The notes below the pieces were generated by a model, which did not search any database, was not told where the DNA came from, and worked only from the letters and a program-made list of their open reading frames with translations. A stretch of 7,062 bases of DNA from Bacteroidetes bacterium UBA1952. GTDB lineage: Bacteria > Bacteroidota > Bacteroidia > Chitinophagales > Chitinophagaceae. The position numbers and the translations under genes were made by a program. Within the stretch, counting starts at the first letter, position 1, and each line of letters begins with the position of its first letter. Below are positions 1 to 6,608 of this stretch, piece after piece. The stretch spans positions 1 through 7,062 of the forward strand of contig DDEO01000238.1 in the NCBI GenBank assembly GCA_002336725.1. Direction: 5' to 3'.

Positions 1-1597
1 ACAGCAGGTCGGCATGGCCACCCACACCCGCCGCCAGTTGTTTGGCAAAGGTTTCGGCGTGGGTTTGCAACTCCCGTAACGGTGCCTGCACTTCCTGACT
101 AAACCACAAATCGGCGGCTTCCCTGTCGGCGACCTTTTCTTTGGCGTAGCTGTCGGCATGGGCCTGAACGGCTTTCCGGAAAACCTTCCATTCAAAGGCT
201 TCTACCAGCTTTTGGCCGGCATAATCGCGCATTCCGGAGTGCAGCGCCGCGCCCAGGCTGCCCGAAGAAGTGGTGCTTTCGGTGAATTGCACGATGCGCG
301 CGTCGGTGCGAACGGCGGTGGGATGAATGCGGGAACGCAGCGTCAGTCCTTCGAGGCTGCGCAGGCGGCTGAGCGCCACATATACCTGCCCGGCGGCAAA
401 GGCTTTTCCGGCATCAATCACCGCGCTGTCGAAGGTCATGCCCTGACTTTTATGAATCGTTACGGCCCAGGCCAGCCGCAGCGGCAGTTGCTGATAGGAG
501 CCGGTTTCTTCTTCCTCGATGCGGTCTTCAGCCTCGTCGTAGCGAAAGCGCAGCGAGCGCCACACTTCTTTCTCGGCTTTTATCGGCTCTTGAGATTCCG
601 GAAAAACAACCCACACATTTTTATCGGCATCTATGCGCTCAATCTTGCCGATTTTGCCGTTGTAATAGCGCCGTTCTTCGCCCTTGTCGTTTTTCAGAAA
701 CATCACCTGCGCACCTTTTTTGAGGAGCAAATCCTTTTCTACCGGCAGCAGTTTTTCGTTGAAATCACCTTCCAGTTTGCCCTCAAAAACATCGGGCGTA
801 CCGGGCAGTTCCTGCAGGGCGCGGCTGTTGATAGACTCGGCCAGGTGGTTGTGGGTCGTCAGGGTAATTTCGCCTTCTTTGGGTTTGTATTCCGGTTTGT
901 AGTAGCCATGAAGCATCTCCATATCTTCCGGCTCCAGCGTGTTGTGGCGGATGTTGTTGAGCAGCGAGATAAAACTGCGGTCGCCCTGCCGGTAGATATG
1001 GGTGAGTTCCAGGTGTAGCAGCGGGAATTGTTTAAAGACCTGTGCGTCAAAGAAAAACGGGCTTTCGTATTGGCGTGCGAGCAGTTGCCATTCGTCGTCT
1101 TTCACCACCGGCGGCAGTTGGTGCAGGTCGCCGATGAGCAGCAGTTGCAGTCCGCCGAAAGGCTCGGCTTTGTGGCCGGGGCGGTTGGTGCGCAGGATAA
1201 GGTCGATGGCATCCATGAGGTCGGCGCGCACCATCGACACCTCGTCAATGATGAGCAGTTCCAGCGATTTAATCATCTCCTTTTTCTCTGCCGAGAGCTT
1301 CACGCTTTTCAGATACTCATGGTTCTGTGCGCCGGTGCGCTGTTCGTTCCAGCTTGCTTTGGGCAGAAAAGGCCCGTGGGGCAGGCCAAAGAGCGAGTGG
1401 AGGGTAACGCCGCCGGCGTTGAGCGCGGCCACGCCGGTGGGAGCGGCCACGACAAAGTTTTTGTGCAGATGGGCCTTGAGGCTGTGCAGGAAGGTGGTTT
1501 TTCCGGTGCCGGCCTTTCCGGTGAGGAAGAGCGAATGGTTGGTAAAACGGACGAGGTGGTCGGCCAGTTCGGTGAGCTGCGAGGTTTCTATTTTCAT
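1..1597 (-). CDS. PIF1/RecD-like ATP-dependent DNA helicase, C-terminus cut by window edge
   Basis: The reverse strand reads open from ATG at 1597 through 532 codons to the left edge, so the C-terminus is missing. It carries the superfamily 1B helicase motifs in order. Walker A is GKAGTGKTT (residues 27-35), preceded by the short N-terminal region LVRFTNHSLFLT. Motif Ia is APTGVAALNAGG (52-63). Walker B is LLIIDEVSM (114-122, with D118 and E119). Motif III is GDLHQLPPV (156-164). Later come AVTIHKSQGMTFD (378-390) and VYVALSRLRSLEGL (405-418). Family members unwind DNA 5' to 3' and are linked to replication-fork and G-quadruplex maintenance. The charged, helical region after about residue 445 lies beyond the helicase core; in Bacteroidota homologues I would expect an extra C-terminal domain here, but it is not visible. 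The ATG was chosen because it directly precedes the helicase core; AGGA lies 4 bases upstream, unusual in this window. Family call is secure; exact cellular role is inference. Confidence 0.95.
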   Translation of the reverse strand, partial: MKIETSQLTELADHLVRFTNHSLFLTGKAGTGKTTFLHSLKAHLHKNFVVAAPTGVAALNAGGVTLHSLFGLPHGPFLPKASWNEQRTGAQNHEYLKSVKLSAEKKEMIKSLELLIIDEVSMVRADLMDAIDLILRTNRPGHKAEPFGGLQLLLIGDLHQLPPVVKDDEWQLLARQYESPFFFDAQVFKQFPLLHLELTHIYRQGDRSFISLLNNIRHNTLEPEDMEMLHGYYKPEYKPKEGEITLTTHNHLAESINSRALQELPGTPDVFEGKLEGDFNEKLLPVEKDLLLKKGAQVMFLKNDKGEERRYYNGKIGKIERIDADKNVWVVFPESQEPIKAEKEVWRSLRFRYDEAEDRIEEEETGSYQQLPLRLAWAVTIHKSQGMTFDSAVIDAGKAFAAGQVYVALSRLRSLEGLTLRSRIHPTAVRTDARIVQFTESTTSSGSLGAALHSGMRDYAGQKLVEAFEWKVFRKAVQAHADSYAKEKVADREAADLWFSQEVQAPLRELQTHAETFAKQLAAGVGGHADLL

Positions 1598-1629
1598 AAT
1601 TCCTGTTCAAAAATTCTTAGTTCCGGTAG

Positions 1630-1637
1630 CAAAATAA
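1630..1637 (-). promoter_or_regulatory. possible -7 promoter element for the helicase gene
   Basis: On the minus strand this reads TTATTTTG, matching the Bacteroidota -7 consensus TAnnTTTG in 5 of the 6 fixed positions. It lies 32 bases upstream of the helicase ATG, a plausible distance. A good -33 TTTG at the right spacing is missing; TTTC lies 18 bases upstream. Weak call. Confidence 0.25.
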
Positions 1638-1694
1638 CGCCGTAATCCAAACAATGAAAGCGGGCATAAGTTTTGGGTTGGATTGTTGGTAGAT

Positions 1695-1780
1695 AGACCA
1701 CAGATTTTCAAGATTATCAGGATTTGCAGGGATTTTTCTCATCCCGATTTATCCAATGCATCAAAAAAAATCTGTGGACT
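1695..1780. repeat. dyad repeat unit 1 of 3 between helicase gene and ndh
   Basis: An 86-base unit whose ends are inverted copies of each other: AGACCACAGATTTT at 1695-1708 and its near-perfect reverse complement AAAATCTGTGGACT at 1767-1780 (one mismatch). The interior shares GATTATCA, GGATTTG, CTCATC, GATTTATCC and TGCATC with unit 2. It is followed by a 13-base linker ending CTAAAAC. The whole gap 1598-1974 holds no credible gene; these units occupy most of it. A transcript of either strand could fold into a long imperfect hairpin, so it may terminate or stabilise ndh mRNA (inference). Confidence 0.8.
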
Positions 1781-1793
1781 ATTATTCTAAAAC

Positions 1794-1877
1794 AGACCAC
1801 GGATTTTGGGGATTATCAAGGATTTGAACGGATTTCTCATCTTGATTTATCCGGTGCATCCGGAAAATCCGTGGTCT
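1794..1877. repeat. dyad repeat unit 2 of 3
   Basis: An 84-base unit with perfect 14-base inverted ends, AGACCACGGATTTT at 1794-1807 against AAAATCCGTGGTCT at 1864-1877. It is the closest relative of unit 1: same order of internal words and ends differing mainly by CAGATT versus CGGATT. A second 13-base linker (1878-1890), again ending CTAAAAC, follows it. The unit-to-unit distance is 99 bases from unit 1 and 97 to unit 3, so the array is a tandem direct repeat of self-complementary units. Confidence 0.85.
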
Positions 1878-1890
1878 GATTGGCTAAAAC

Positions 1891-1964
1891 AGAACGCGGA
1901 TGACACGGATAAGGACGGATTTACACAGATGAAAATCCGCTTAAATATGTTTTATCCGCGTTCC
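1891..1964. repeat. dyad repeat unit 3 of 3, diverged
   Basis: A shorter, more diverged unit. Its ends are perfect 10-base inverted copies, GAACGCGGAT at 1892-1901 and ATCCGCGTTC at 1954-1963. Inside it is a run of words related to CACGGAT (ACACGGATAAGG, GACGGATTT, ACACAGATG). It ends only about 11 bases from the ndh stop codon, so its hairpin would be the first structure in the 3' end of the ndh transcript. Repeats of this CGCGGAT/CACGGAT type are, from memory, frequent between genes in Bacteroidota; I cannot verify copies elsewhere. Confidence 0.75.
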
Positions 1965-1974
1965 AACACAACAA

Positions 1975-3324
1975 TTACCCCACTACCGGCTTCGCATCCG
2001 GCCTTGATGTCGGTTCCGACACCGGCACATCGGGGCGTTGCAGTTGTTTGCGGGCATCGTCGAGCGCACGTTGCGAGGGCAGGGGCCGCAGGATGAGGCG
2101 CAGCGTCGGGTTGTTGGTGATGAAAGACCACATCCAGCTAAAGGCCAATTGCACCTTGTTGCGGAAACCCACCAGCGGCAGAATGTGAATGAAGAGCCAC
2201 ACCAGCCACGCAAAAAAGCCCTCGAAAGAAAACTTCGGCAGGTCGGCCACGGCTTTATACTTGCTGATGATAGCCATGCTGCCCTTGTCGTTATACACAA
2301 AGGGTTTGAGCGGCTCGTTGCGCAGACTGCGTTTGATATTCCGGGCCAAAAGAGTCCCCTGTTGCAGCGCCACCTGCGCCACCTGCGGATGTCCGTTGGG
2401 GAAGGCCGGGTCGGTGGTTTGCAGGCAGGCATCGCCGATGGCGTAAACATTCTGCATTCCGGAAACCTTGTTGAAGGCATCCACCTGAATGCGCCGTCCG
2501 CGCCCGATAACGTCTTTGGGCAAACCCGGCACTTCACGGGCAATCACGCCGGAAGCCCAGATGAGGGTTTCGGTTTCCAATGTGCTGCCGTCGGCCAGCA
2601 GTACCACGCCGTCGGCATAGTCCTTCACTGCCTTGTTGAGAATGATTTGTACGCCCAGATGCGACAGCACCTTGTAGGCTTCTTCCTGCGCCTTCGGACT
2701 CATCGGCGCGAGCAACACCTTTCCGGCATCCACGAGGTAGATACGCGCTTTTTGAATGTCGGGAATATCGGGGTATTCGCGCGGTGCAATGTGGCGGCCC
2801 AGCTCGGCCAGCATTCCGGCCAGTTCCACGCCCGTTGGCCCGCCGCCGCTGATAACAATATTGAGCAGCCGCTCGCGCCGTTTGGGGTCTTTTTCGCGCG
2901 AGGCACGTTCGAGGTTGAGCAGGATATGATTGCGGAGTTCCTGCGCCTCGTCAATGGTTTTCATCGGCCAGGCCTTCTCTTCCACATTCTTCATGCCGAA
3001 GAAATTGGTTTCGGTTCCGGGGGCCAGCACCAGCATATCATAGGCGTAGGTGCCGCCATCGGTCAGGATTTCGTTTTTTTCCGGAAAAATTTCCAGCAGC
3101 GTGCCCATGTGGAAGCGCACATTTCGCTGCGGGCCAAACATGCGCCGAAAGGGATGGCTGATGTTGGAGGCTTCAATAAAAGAAGTGGAAACCTGATAAA
3201 GCAGCGGCGGGAAGAAGTGATAATTATTCCGGTCCACCAGAATAATTTCCACGTCTTTTTCGGCCCAGAGGCTTTTGATGAAATTCAGTCCGGCAAAGCC
3301 GCCGCCTACGACAACAATTCGCAT
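1975..3324 (-). CDS. ndh: type II NADH:quinone dehydrogenase (NDH-2), FAD-dependent
   Basis: A 449-residue single-subunit flavoprotein that passes electrons from NADH to the membrane quinone pool without pumping protons. The N-terminus forms the FAD Rossmann fold, GGGFAGL (residues 7-13), with acidic D31 at the end of the second strand. The second dinucleotide fold is ISGGGPTGVELAG (158-170), with D199 where the NADH ribose would bind; an acidic residue there suggests NADH rather than NADPH. YAIGDAC (294-300) contacts FAD and AQVALQQG (316-323) is the NDH-2 quinone-site motif. Residues 369-386 are very hydrophobic and aromatic (WLVWLFIHILPLVGF), followed by another Trp/Phe-rich helix to about 402; this C-terminal region should anchor the enzyme to the inner face of the membrane. 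The last 20 residues are Pro-rich and probably disordered. Length is normal for Bacteroidota NDH-2. The ATG abuts the first beta strand and has no Shine-Dalgarno sequence. I see no convincing promoter. Confidence 0.95.
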   Translation of the reverse strand: MRIVVVGGGFAGLNFIKSLWAEKDVEIILVDRNNYHFFPPLLYQVSTSFIEASNISHPFRRMFGPQRNVRFHMGTLLEIFPEKNEILTDGGTYAYDMLVLAPGTETNFFGMKNVEEKAWPMKTIDEAQELRNHILLNLERASREKDPKRRERLLNIVISGGGPTGVELAGMLAELGRHIAPREYPDIPDIQKARIYLVDAGKVLLAPMSPKAQEEAYKVLSHLGVQIILNKAVKDYADGVVLLADGSTLETETLIWASGVIAREVPGLPKDVIGRGRRIQVDAFNKVSGMQNVYAIGDACLQTTDPAFPNGHPQVAQVALQQGTLLARNIKRSLRNEPLKPFVYNDKGSMAIISKYKAVADLPKFSFEGFFAWLVWLFIHILPLVGFRNKVQLAFSWMWSFITNNPTLRLILRPLPSQRALDDARKQLQRPDVPVSEPTSRPDAKPVVG

Positions 3325-3389
3325 AAAAAGTAGTTTTTTGGGAGTGCCGCTTTCGGGCAGAAGAGCAGCGGGGTTTCTTTTTTACAGGA

Positions 3390-3430
3390 AAAACATACCA
3401 GCGGGGGTGATAGTTGAGCAGGTATGTTTT
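3390..3430. repeat. inverted repeat in the ndh upstream region
   Basis: AAAACATACC at 3390-3399 is perfectly reverse-complementary to GGTATGTTTT at 3421-3430, with 21 bases between. It lies 66 bases upstream of the ndh start. On the minus strand it would be a 10-bp stem with U-rich flank in the ndh leader, or a spaced dyad that could bind a regulator. The left arm on the minus strand also contains TATGTTTT, a one-off match to the -7 promoter consensus, but no -33 partner is seen. Function unknown. Confidence 0.55.
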
Positions 3431-3433
3431 AGT

Positions 3434-3528
3434 TGCAGGCGCAGCCTGCACCCTAATCCGACGAAAGCGCAGCTTTCGCCAAACACAGCCTGCACCTAAT
3501 CCAATGAAAGCACAGCTTTCGCCGAACA
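3434..3528. repeat. GC-rich hairpin plus tandem duplication of a hairpin unit
   Basis: The stretch opens with TGCAGGC-GCA-GCCTGCA (3434-3450), a perfect 7-bp stem with a 3-base loop. Overlapping its right arm, a 44-base unit (3442-3485) is followed at once by a 43-base near copy (3486-3528). They differ by one deleted C and four substitutions, all transitions. Each contains a hairpin: CGAAAGC-GCA-GCTTTCG at 3462-3478 and TGAAAGC-ACA-GCTTTCG at 3505-3521, where the only stem change turns a C-G pair into a T-G wobble. It lies between the divergent ndh and DUF58 genes. It looks like a small intergenic palindromic element; neither gene nor terminator is evident. Confidence 0.8.
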
Positions 3529-3701
3529 CACCATTACCGTAACCGGGCCGAATATGACAATGGTGCAACTTTGATTGCTGAATTTAGCTCCGGGCCTCTG
3601 CAATTCTTCCAGAGCGAAGCGTCCAAACCCCTGCACAGGAACCGACATCCCTCCGTCGGCAGCATCCAACAGCGAAGCCATCCAACCCGTAATATTGCTT
3701 T
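3529..3701. other. non-coding remainder of the ndh/DUF58 divergent gap
   Basis: No gene is supported here. CAACTTTG at 3566-3573 is one base off the -7 consensus and could start the DUF58 transcript with a leader of about 120 bases, but lacks a -33 element. TAATATTG at 3690-3697 is also one off, but sits too close to the ATG to be useful. A small CCGAC/GTCGG hairpin with an 8-base loop lies near 3640-3660. Confidence 0.4.
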
Positions 3702-4616
3702 ATGGCACAGGCGACATTACTGCACCCCGGCGCACTTCAGAACCTGGAGTTGCTGGCCCGTCAGGTGGTAGAGGGTTTTATCATCGGGTTGCACCGCAGT
3801 CCGTTTCACGGCTTCTCTGCCGAGTTTGCCGAGCACCGTCTCTACAACGCCGGCGAGCCGTTGCGCCATGTGGACTGGAAAGTGTATGGCCGCACCGACA
3901 AGCTGTTTTCCAAGCGTTTTGAAGAAGAAACCAACCTGCGCTGCAGCATCGCCATTGACGAATCGGCCTCGATGCATTTTCCGGAAACGACCGGGCAGAT
4001 TACCAAATATCAGTTTTCGCTGGTAGCCGCCGCTGCCCTGCTGCAATTGCTGCGCCGCCAGCTCGATGCCGCTTCACTGGGCTTTTTTGCCGACGGCCTG
4101 CACGATCTGACGGATTCGCGCTCGGCGCTGCGCCATTACCGGCAGCTTACCACGATACTCGAGACACGCCTGCATCAACCGCCTTCGGCCAAAAGCACCT
4201 CGATTGCGGCTGTGCTTCACGAACTGGCCGATCGCCTGCCCAGGCGCTCGCTTGTTGTGGTTTTTACGGATACGCTCGAAGCCGACAACAATCTCGCCGG
4301 CGTACGGGACGCGTTGCAACACCTGCGTTTTAATAAGCATGAGGTGATTCTTTTTCAGGTACTCGACCGGCAGCGGGAACGGGAATTTATCTTCGAAAAT
4401 CGCCCCTACGAATTTGAAGACCCCGAAACCGGCGAGCGGGTGCGGGTGCAGGCTGGGCAGGCACGCGAGGCGTATCTAAAGGCCCTGAATGCCCACCTGA
4501 CGCAACTCCGGAATTATGCCCTGCAAAACCGCATTGACCTGACCGAGGTGGACATTGCCGAGCCGGTAGAAGAGGTGCTTCGCCGATTTTTGGCCCGCCG
4601 CAGCGTTTTGATGTAA
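3702..4616 (+). CDS. DUF58 domain protein with vWA-like metal-site motif
   Basis: A 304-residue soluble protein with no signal peptide or membrane helix. The diagnostic DUF58 block covers residues 41-76: EFAEHRLYNAGEPLRHVDWK, then VYGRTDKLFSKRFEEE. It leads directly into CSIAIDESASM (81-91), where D86, S88 and S90 form the DxSxS metal-ion-dependent adhesion site of a von Willebrand factor A fold. VVVFTDTLE (185-193) supplies the later strand with the conserved aspartate D190. In Bacteroidota such proteins usually sit in a MoxR ATPase-DUF58-BatA cluster, where they are thought to partner the ATPase in stress tolerance or protein maturation. Here no MoxR or Bat gene adjoins: ndh is divergent upstream and the yceD operon has its own promoter downstream. 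Cluster members may lie elsewhere. The ATG was chosen because the protein then begins shortly before the conserved LLARQVVEGFIIGLHRSPFHG segment. No Shine-Dalgarno sequence is visible. Family certain, function unknown. Confidence 0.93.
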   Translation: MAQATLLHPGALQNLELLARQVVEGFIIGLHRSPFHGFSAEFAEHRLYNAGEPLRHVDWKVYGRTDKLFSKRFEEETNLRCSIAIDESASMHFPETTGQITKYQFSLVAAAALLQLLRRQLDAASLGFFADGLHDLTDSRSALRHYRQLTTILETRLHQPPSAKSTSIAAVLHELADRLPRRSLVVVFTDTLEADNNLAGVRDALQHLRFNKHEVILFQVLDRQREREFIFENRPYEFEDPETGERVRVQAGQAREAYLKALNAHLTQLRNYALQNRIDLTEVDIAEPVEEVLRRFLARRSVLM

Positions 4617-4622
4617 GGATGC

Positions 4623-4652
4623 TTTATTTTATGCCGCTTTTTTGTACCTTTG
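4623..4652 (+). promoter_or_regulatory. Bacteroidota-type promoter of the yceD-rpmF-plsX operon
   Basis: TACCTTTG at 4645-4652 is a perfect -7 element (TAnnTTTG). TTTA at 4623-4626 is a three-of-four match to the -33 TTTG, with an 18-base spacer. Transcription should begin around 4658-4660, giving a leader of roughly 83 bases before the yceD ATG. It begins 7 bases after the DUF58 stop codon, so the operon is transcribed independently. Confidence 0.8.
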
Positions 4653-4706
4653 CACTCCCTTAGTTTTTGGGAACCCTGGCCCGTGGTATAAAAAAGGCCT
4701 GTTCTG

Positions 4707-4724
4707 ACGCGCCTTCGGGAGCGT
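4707..4724 (+). other. UUCG-tetraloop hairpin in the yceD leader
   Basis: ACGCGCCTTCGGGAGCGT folds as ACGC/GCGT, a G-A mismatch, then CC/GG closed by a UUCG loop, the very stable C(UUCG)G tetraloop. It lies wholly inside the predicted leader, 17 bases before the yceD ATG, and is followed by TTT, too short for a confident terminator. It could be a translation or attenuation control for an operon containing a ribosomal protein gene, but this is inference. Confidence 0.45.
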
Positions 4725-4741
4725 TTTGCCAGCAGCAGATA

Positions 4742-5314
4742 ATGAAAAACAGCCGCGAATTTGAGATAGCCTGGATGGGATTAAAGCCCGGCGTTCACGA
4801 GTATCAATATGATCTCGATGACCGCTTTTTCCGGGAAATGGATGCTCCGGCCGAGTTTTCGGACTGGAACGTAACCGTGAAGCTGCGCTTCGACCGGCAG
4901 ATGTCTTTTTTCCGGATTCACTTTGATGTGGGCGGCAAAGTTACCGTTGCCTGCGACCGCTGCGGCGACCCGTTTCCGCTGCAACTTTGGGATGAATTCA
5001 ACCTGCTCATCAAGCTGAGCGGCGAGGAAGACACCGAAAGCACCGAAGAAGATGCCGACGTGGTGTTTATCCCCCGCTCCGAAACGGTTCTCAACCTGGC
5101 CGAATGGCTCTATGAGTTCAGCCTGCTGAGCATCCCGCTGCAACGCATTCACCCCAACAATGCCGAAGGGCAGCCCGGTTGCAACCCGCAGGCCCTGCAA
5201 TTGCTCGGCAAACTGGGCGAACACGCTCCGGAAGACGATCAGGCTCCCGATGGCAACGACAGCCGCTGGGAAGGCCTGAAGGCTTTCAAAGACAAAAACT
5301 TCGAAGACAATTAA
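4742..5314 (+). CDS. yceD: DUF177/YceD family protein, 23S rRNA accumulation
   Basis: A 190-residue acidic cytoplasmic protein of the DUF177 family. E. coli YceD and its plant relatives are needed for normal 23S rRNA accumulation and large-subunit assembly. The central family signature is VTVACDRCGDPF (residues 67-78), with C71 and C74 as a CxxC pair. Further family marks are FNLLIKLSG (86-94), LNLAEWLYEFSLLSIPLQRIHP (117-138) and the C-terminal DSRWEGLKAF (173-182). Only one later cysteine (C147) is present, so a complete zinc site is not obvious. An in-frame TTG at 4667 would add 25 residues lacking family character and would start about 8 bases after the predicted transcription start, so ATG 4742 is preferred. 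It lies directly before rpmF, the classical arrangement, which strengthens the assignment. No Shine-Dalgarno sequence is visible. Confidence 0.9.
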   Translation: MKNSREFEIAWMGLKPGVHEYQYDLDDRFFREMDAPAEFSDWNVTVKLRFDRQMSFFRIHFDVGGKVTVACDRCGDPFPLQLWDEFNLLIKLSGEEDTESTEEDADVVFIPRSETVLNLAEWLYEFSLLSIPLQRIHPNNAEGQPGCNPQALQLLGKLGEHAPEDDQAPDGNDSRWEGLKAFKDKNFEDN

Positions 5315-5351
5315 CCCCTCTTTTTAATCCCCGATTTTTTAATTTTCAACC

Positions 5352-5573
5352 ATGCCAAATCCAAAGCGCCGCCACTCCCAACAACGCAGTGCCAAACGTC
5401 GCACCCACTATAAAGCTGCCGTTCCTACCTGGAGCGTGGACCCCGTAACCAACGAAAGCCATGGCCGCCACCGCGCCCACTGGAGCGAAGGAAAACTGGT
5501 GTATCGCGGTCGCGTGATCGTGGACAAGACCCCCACTACGCCGGAAGCCGACACCACTTCCCCGTCTGCATAG
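5352..5573 (+). CDS. rpmF: 50S ribosomal protein L32 (bL32)
   Basis: A 73-residue, strongly basic protein of the large ribosomal subunit. The N-terminal signature is intact: PKRRHSQQRSAKRRTHYKA from residue 4. The central HGRHRAHW and the final beta segment KLVYRGRVIV follow. The protein contains no cysteine at all, so it is the zinc-independent form of L32; the position usually occupied by CPNC reads VDPVTNES. The last 14 residues are a Thr/Ser/Pro-rich tail. It starts 37 bases after yceD, in a T-rich spacer with no terminator or Shine-Dalgarno sequence, and is followed after 35 bases by plsX, so the three are surely cotranscribed. Confidence 0.95.
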   Translation: MPNPKRRHSQQRSAKRRTHYKAAVPTWSVDPVTNESHGRHRAHWSEGKLVYRGRVIVDKTPTTPEADTTSPSA

Positions 5574-5608
5574 AAAATCTTTTCTTCGCCTTTTTGTAGC
5601 CCTTGTTG

Positions 5609-6589
5609 ATGACCATTGCGCTGGACGTTATGGGCGGCGATTATGCCCCCAAAGAAGCCATTGAAGGTGTACGCCTTTTCTTTGAAGAAAACGCCTGGCC
5701 CGGCACCCGCCTGCTGCTGGTCGGCAATCGGGATGCGGTCTTGCCGCTGCTCGCTGCCCTGCCTGCCGGTAGCAACTACTCTTTTGTAGAAGCGCAGGAA
5801 GTCATCGGCATGAACGAGCACCCCACGAAGGCGCTCAAGGAAAAGCCGCTTTCGAGCATCGGTGTGGGCTTCGGCCTGCTGCAAGCCGGCAAAGCGCAGG
5901 CTTTCATCGGTGCGGGCAACACCGGTGCCATGATGGTCGGCGCGATGTACACCGTGAAAACGGTGGAGGGCGTGCTGCGCCCTACGATTGCCTCGCCCGT
6001 GCCGCGCGAAGACGGCGGCTACAACCTGTTGCTCGACGTGGGCACCAATGCCGACTGCAAGCCGGAACACCTCGTGCAGTTTGCCCGTCTGGGTTCGCTG
6101 TATGCAAAGCTGGTCTGGAATGTAGAAGCGCCGCGCGTAGGCCTGCTCAACCTCGGCGAGGAGGAAGGCAAAGGCAATATTCTGGCCCAGGCCACCTTCC
6201 CGCTACTCAAGGAAGATGCTGCGATTACTTTTTCCGGAAATATTGAAGGCAGAGACCTGTTTTCCGATAAGTGTGATGTAATTGTCTGCGAAGGCTTTGT
6301 AGGGAATGTGGTTTTGAAGATGGCGGAAAGCATCTACCATATCTTCCACCAAAACCGCAAAATCGAAGACGGCTTCCTCCATCAGTTCAACTACGAACTG
6401 TATGGCGGCACGCCGATTCTGGGCATCAACGCACCGGTGATTATTGGCCACGGCATTTCCTCTGCGCTGGCTTTCAAAAACATGATTGTACAGGCGGCCC
6501 GCCTGGTAGAATCCGGTTTTATTGAGGCTGTGAAGGCAGATTTTAAAAAAGAAAAACAAGGCGACGCGAACGGCTCTCTGAACGCGTAA
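5609..6589 (+). CDS. plsX: phosphate acyltransferase PlsX
   Basis: A 326-residue peripheral membrane-associated enzyme that converts acyl-ACP and phosphate into acyl-phosphate, the acyl donor for PlsY in phosphatidic acid synthesis. Family motifs run the full length: IALDVMGGDYAPKEAIEG (residues 3-20), HPTKALKEKPLSSI (71-84), AFIGAGNTGAMMVGA (98-112), LLDVGTNADCKPEHL (141-155), VGLLNLGEEEGKGN (177-190), GNIEGRDLF (210-218), CDVIVCEGFVGNVVLK (222-237), and PVIIGHGISSALAFKNMI (276-293). Length matches the family. Two in-frame TTG codons directly precede the ATG; the ATG at 5609 places the first strand at residue 3, so it is preferred. It is the last gene of the yceD-rpmF-plsX unit, ending 19 bases before a strong terminator. 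fabH, which usually follows plsX, is absent. Confidence 0.96.
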   Translation: MTIALDVMGGDYAPKEAIEGVRLFFEENAWPGTRLLLVGNRDAVLPLLAALPAGSNYSFVEAQEVIGMNEHPTKALKEKPLSSIGVGFGLLQAGKAQAFIGAGNTGAMMVGAMYTVKTVEGVLRPTIASPVPREDGGYNLLLDVGTNADCKPEHLVQFARLGSLYAKLVWNVEAPRVGLLNLGEEEGKGNILAQATFPLLKEDAAITFSGNIEGRDLFSDKCDVIVCEGFVGNVVLKMAESIYHIFHQNRKIEDGFLHQFNYELYGGTPILGINAPVIIGHGISSALAFKNMIVQAARLVESGFIEAVKADFKKEKQGDANGSLNA

Positions 6590-6608
6590 ACAAGATACTT
6601 TTTTAAAG

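Noticed and set aside
158..1645. Long plus-strand open frames (158-1018, 1002-1637, 1028-1645)
   Set aside because: They lie antisense to the helicase gene, whose minus-strand frame carries all helicase motifs; the plus frames resemble no family.
1806..2096. 96-codon plus-strand frame through the repeat units
   Set aside because: It translates dyad repeat units 2 and 3 and then runs into antisense ndh; a repeat artefact.
2038..3333. 431-codon plus-strand open frame
   Set aside because: It is antisense to ndh, which has FAD, NADH and quinone motifs in order. Long antisense frames are common in GC-rich codon usage.
4707..4727. Terminator before yceD
   Set aside because: The stem has a mismatch and only four T residues follow, so termination is unlikely to be efficient; recorded as a leader hairpin.
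4667..4741. TTG start at 4667 for yceD
   Set aside because: It falls about 8 bases after the predicted transcription start and adds 25 residues with no family similarity; ATG 4742 gives the usual N-terminus.
5408..6070. 220-codon minus-strand frame across rpmF and plsX
   Set aside because: Antisense to two securely identified genes, with no recognisable family.
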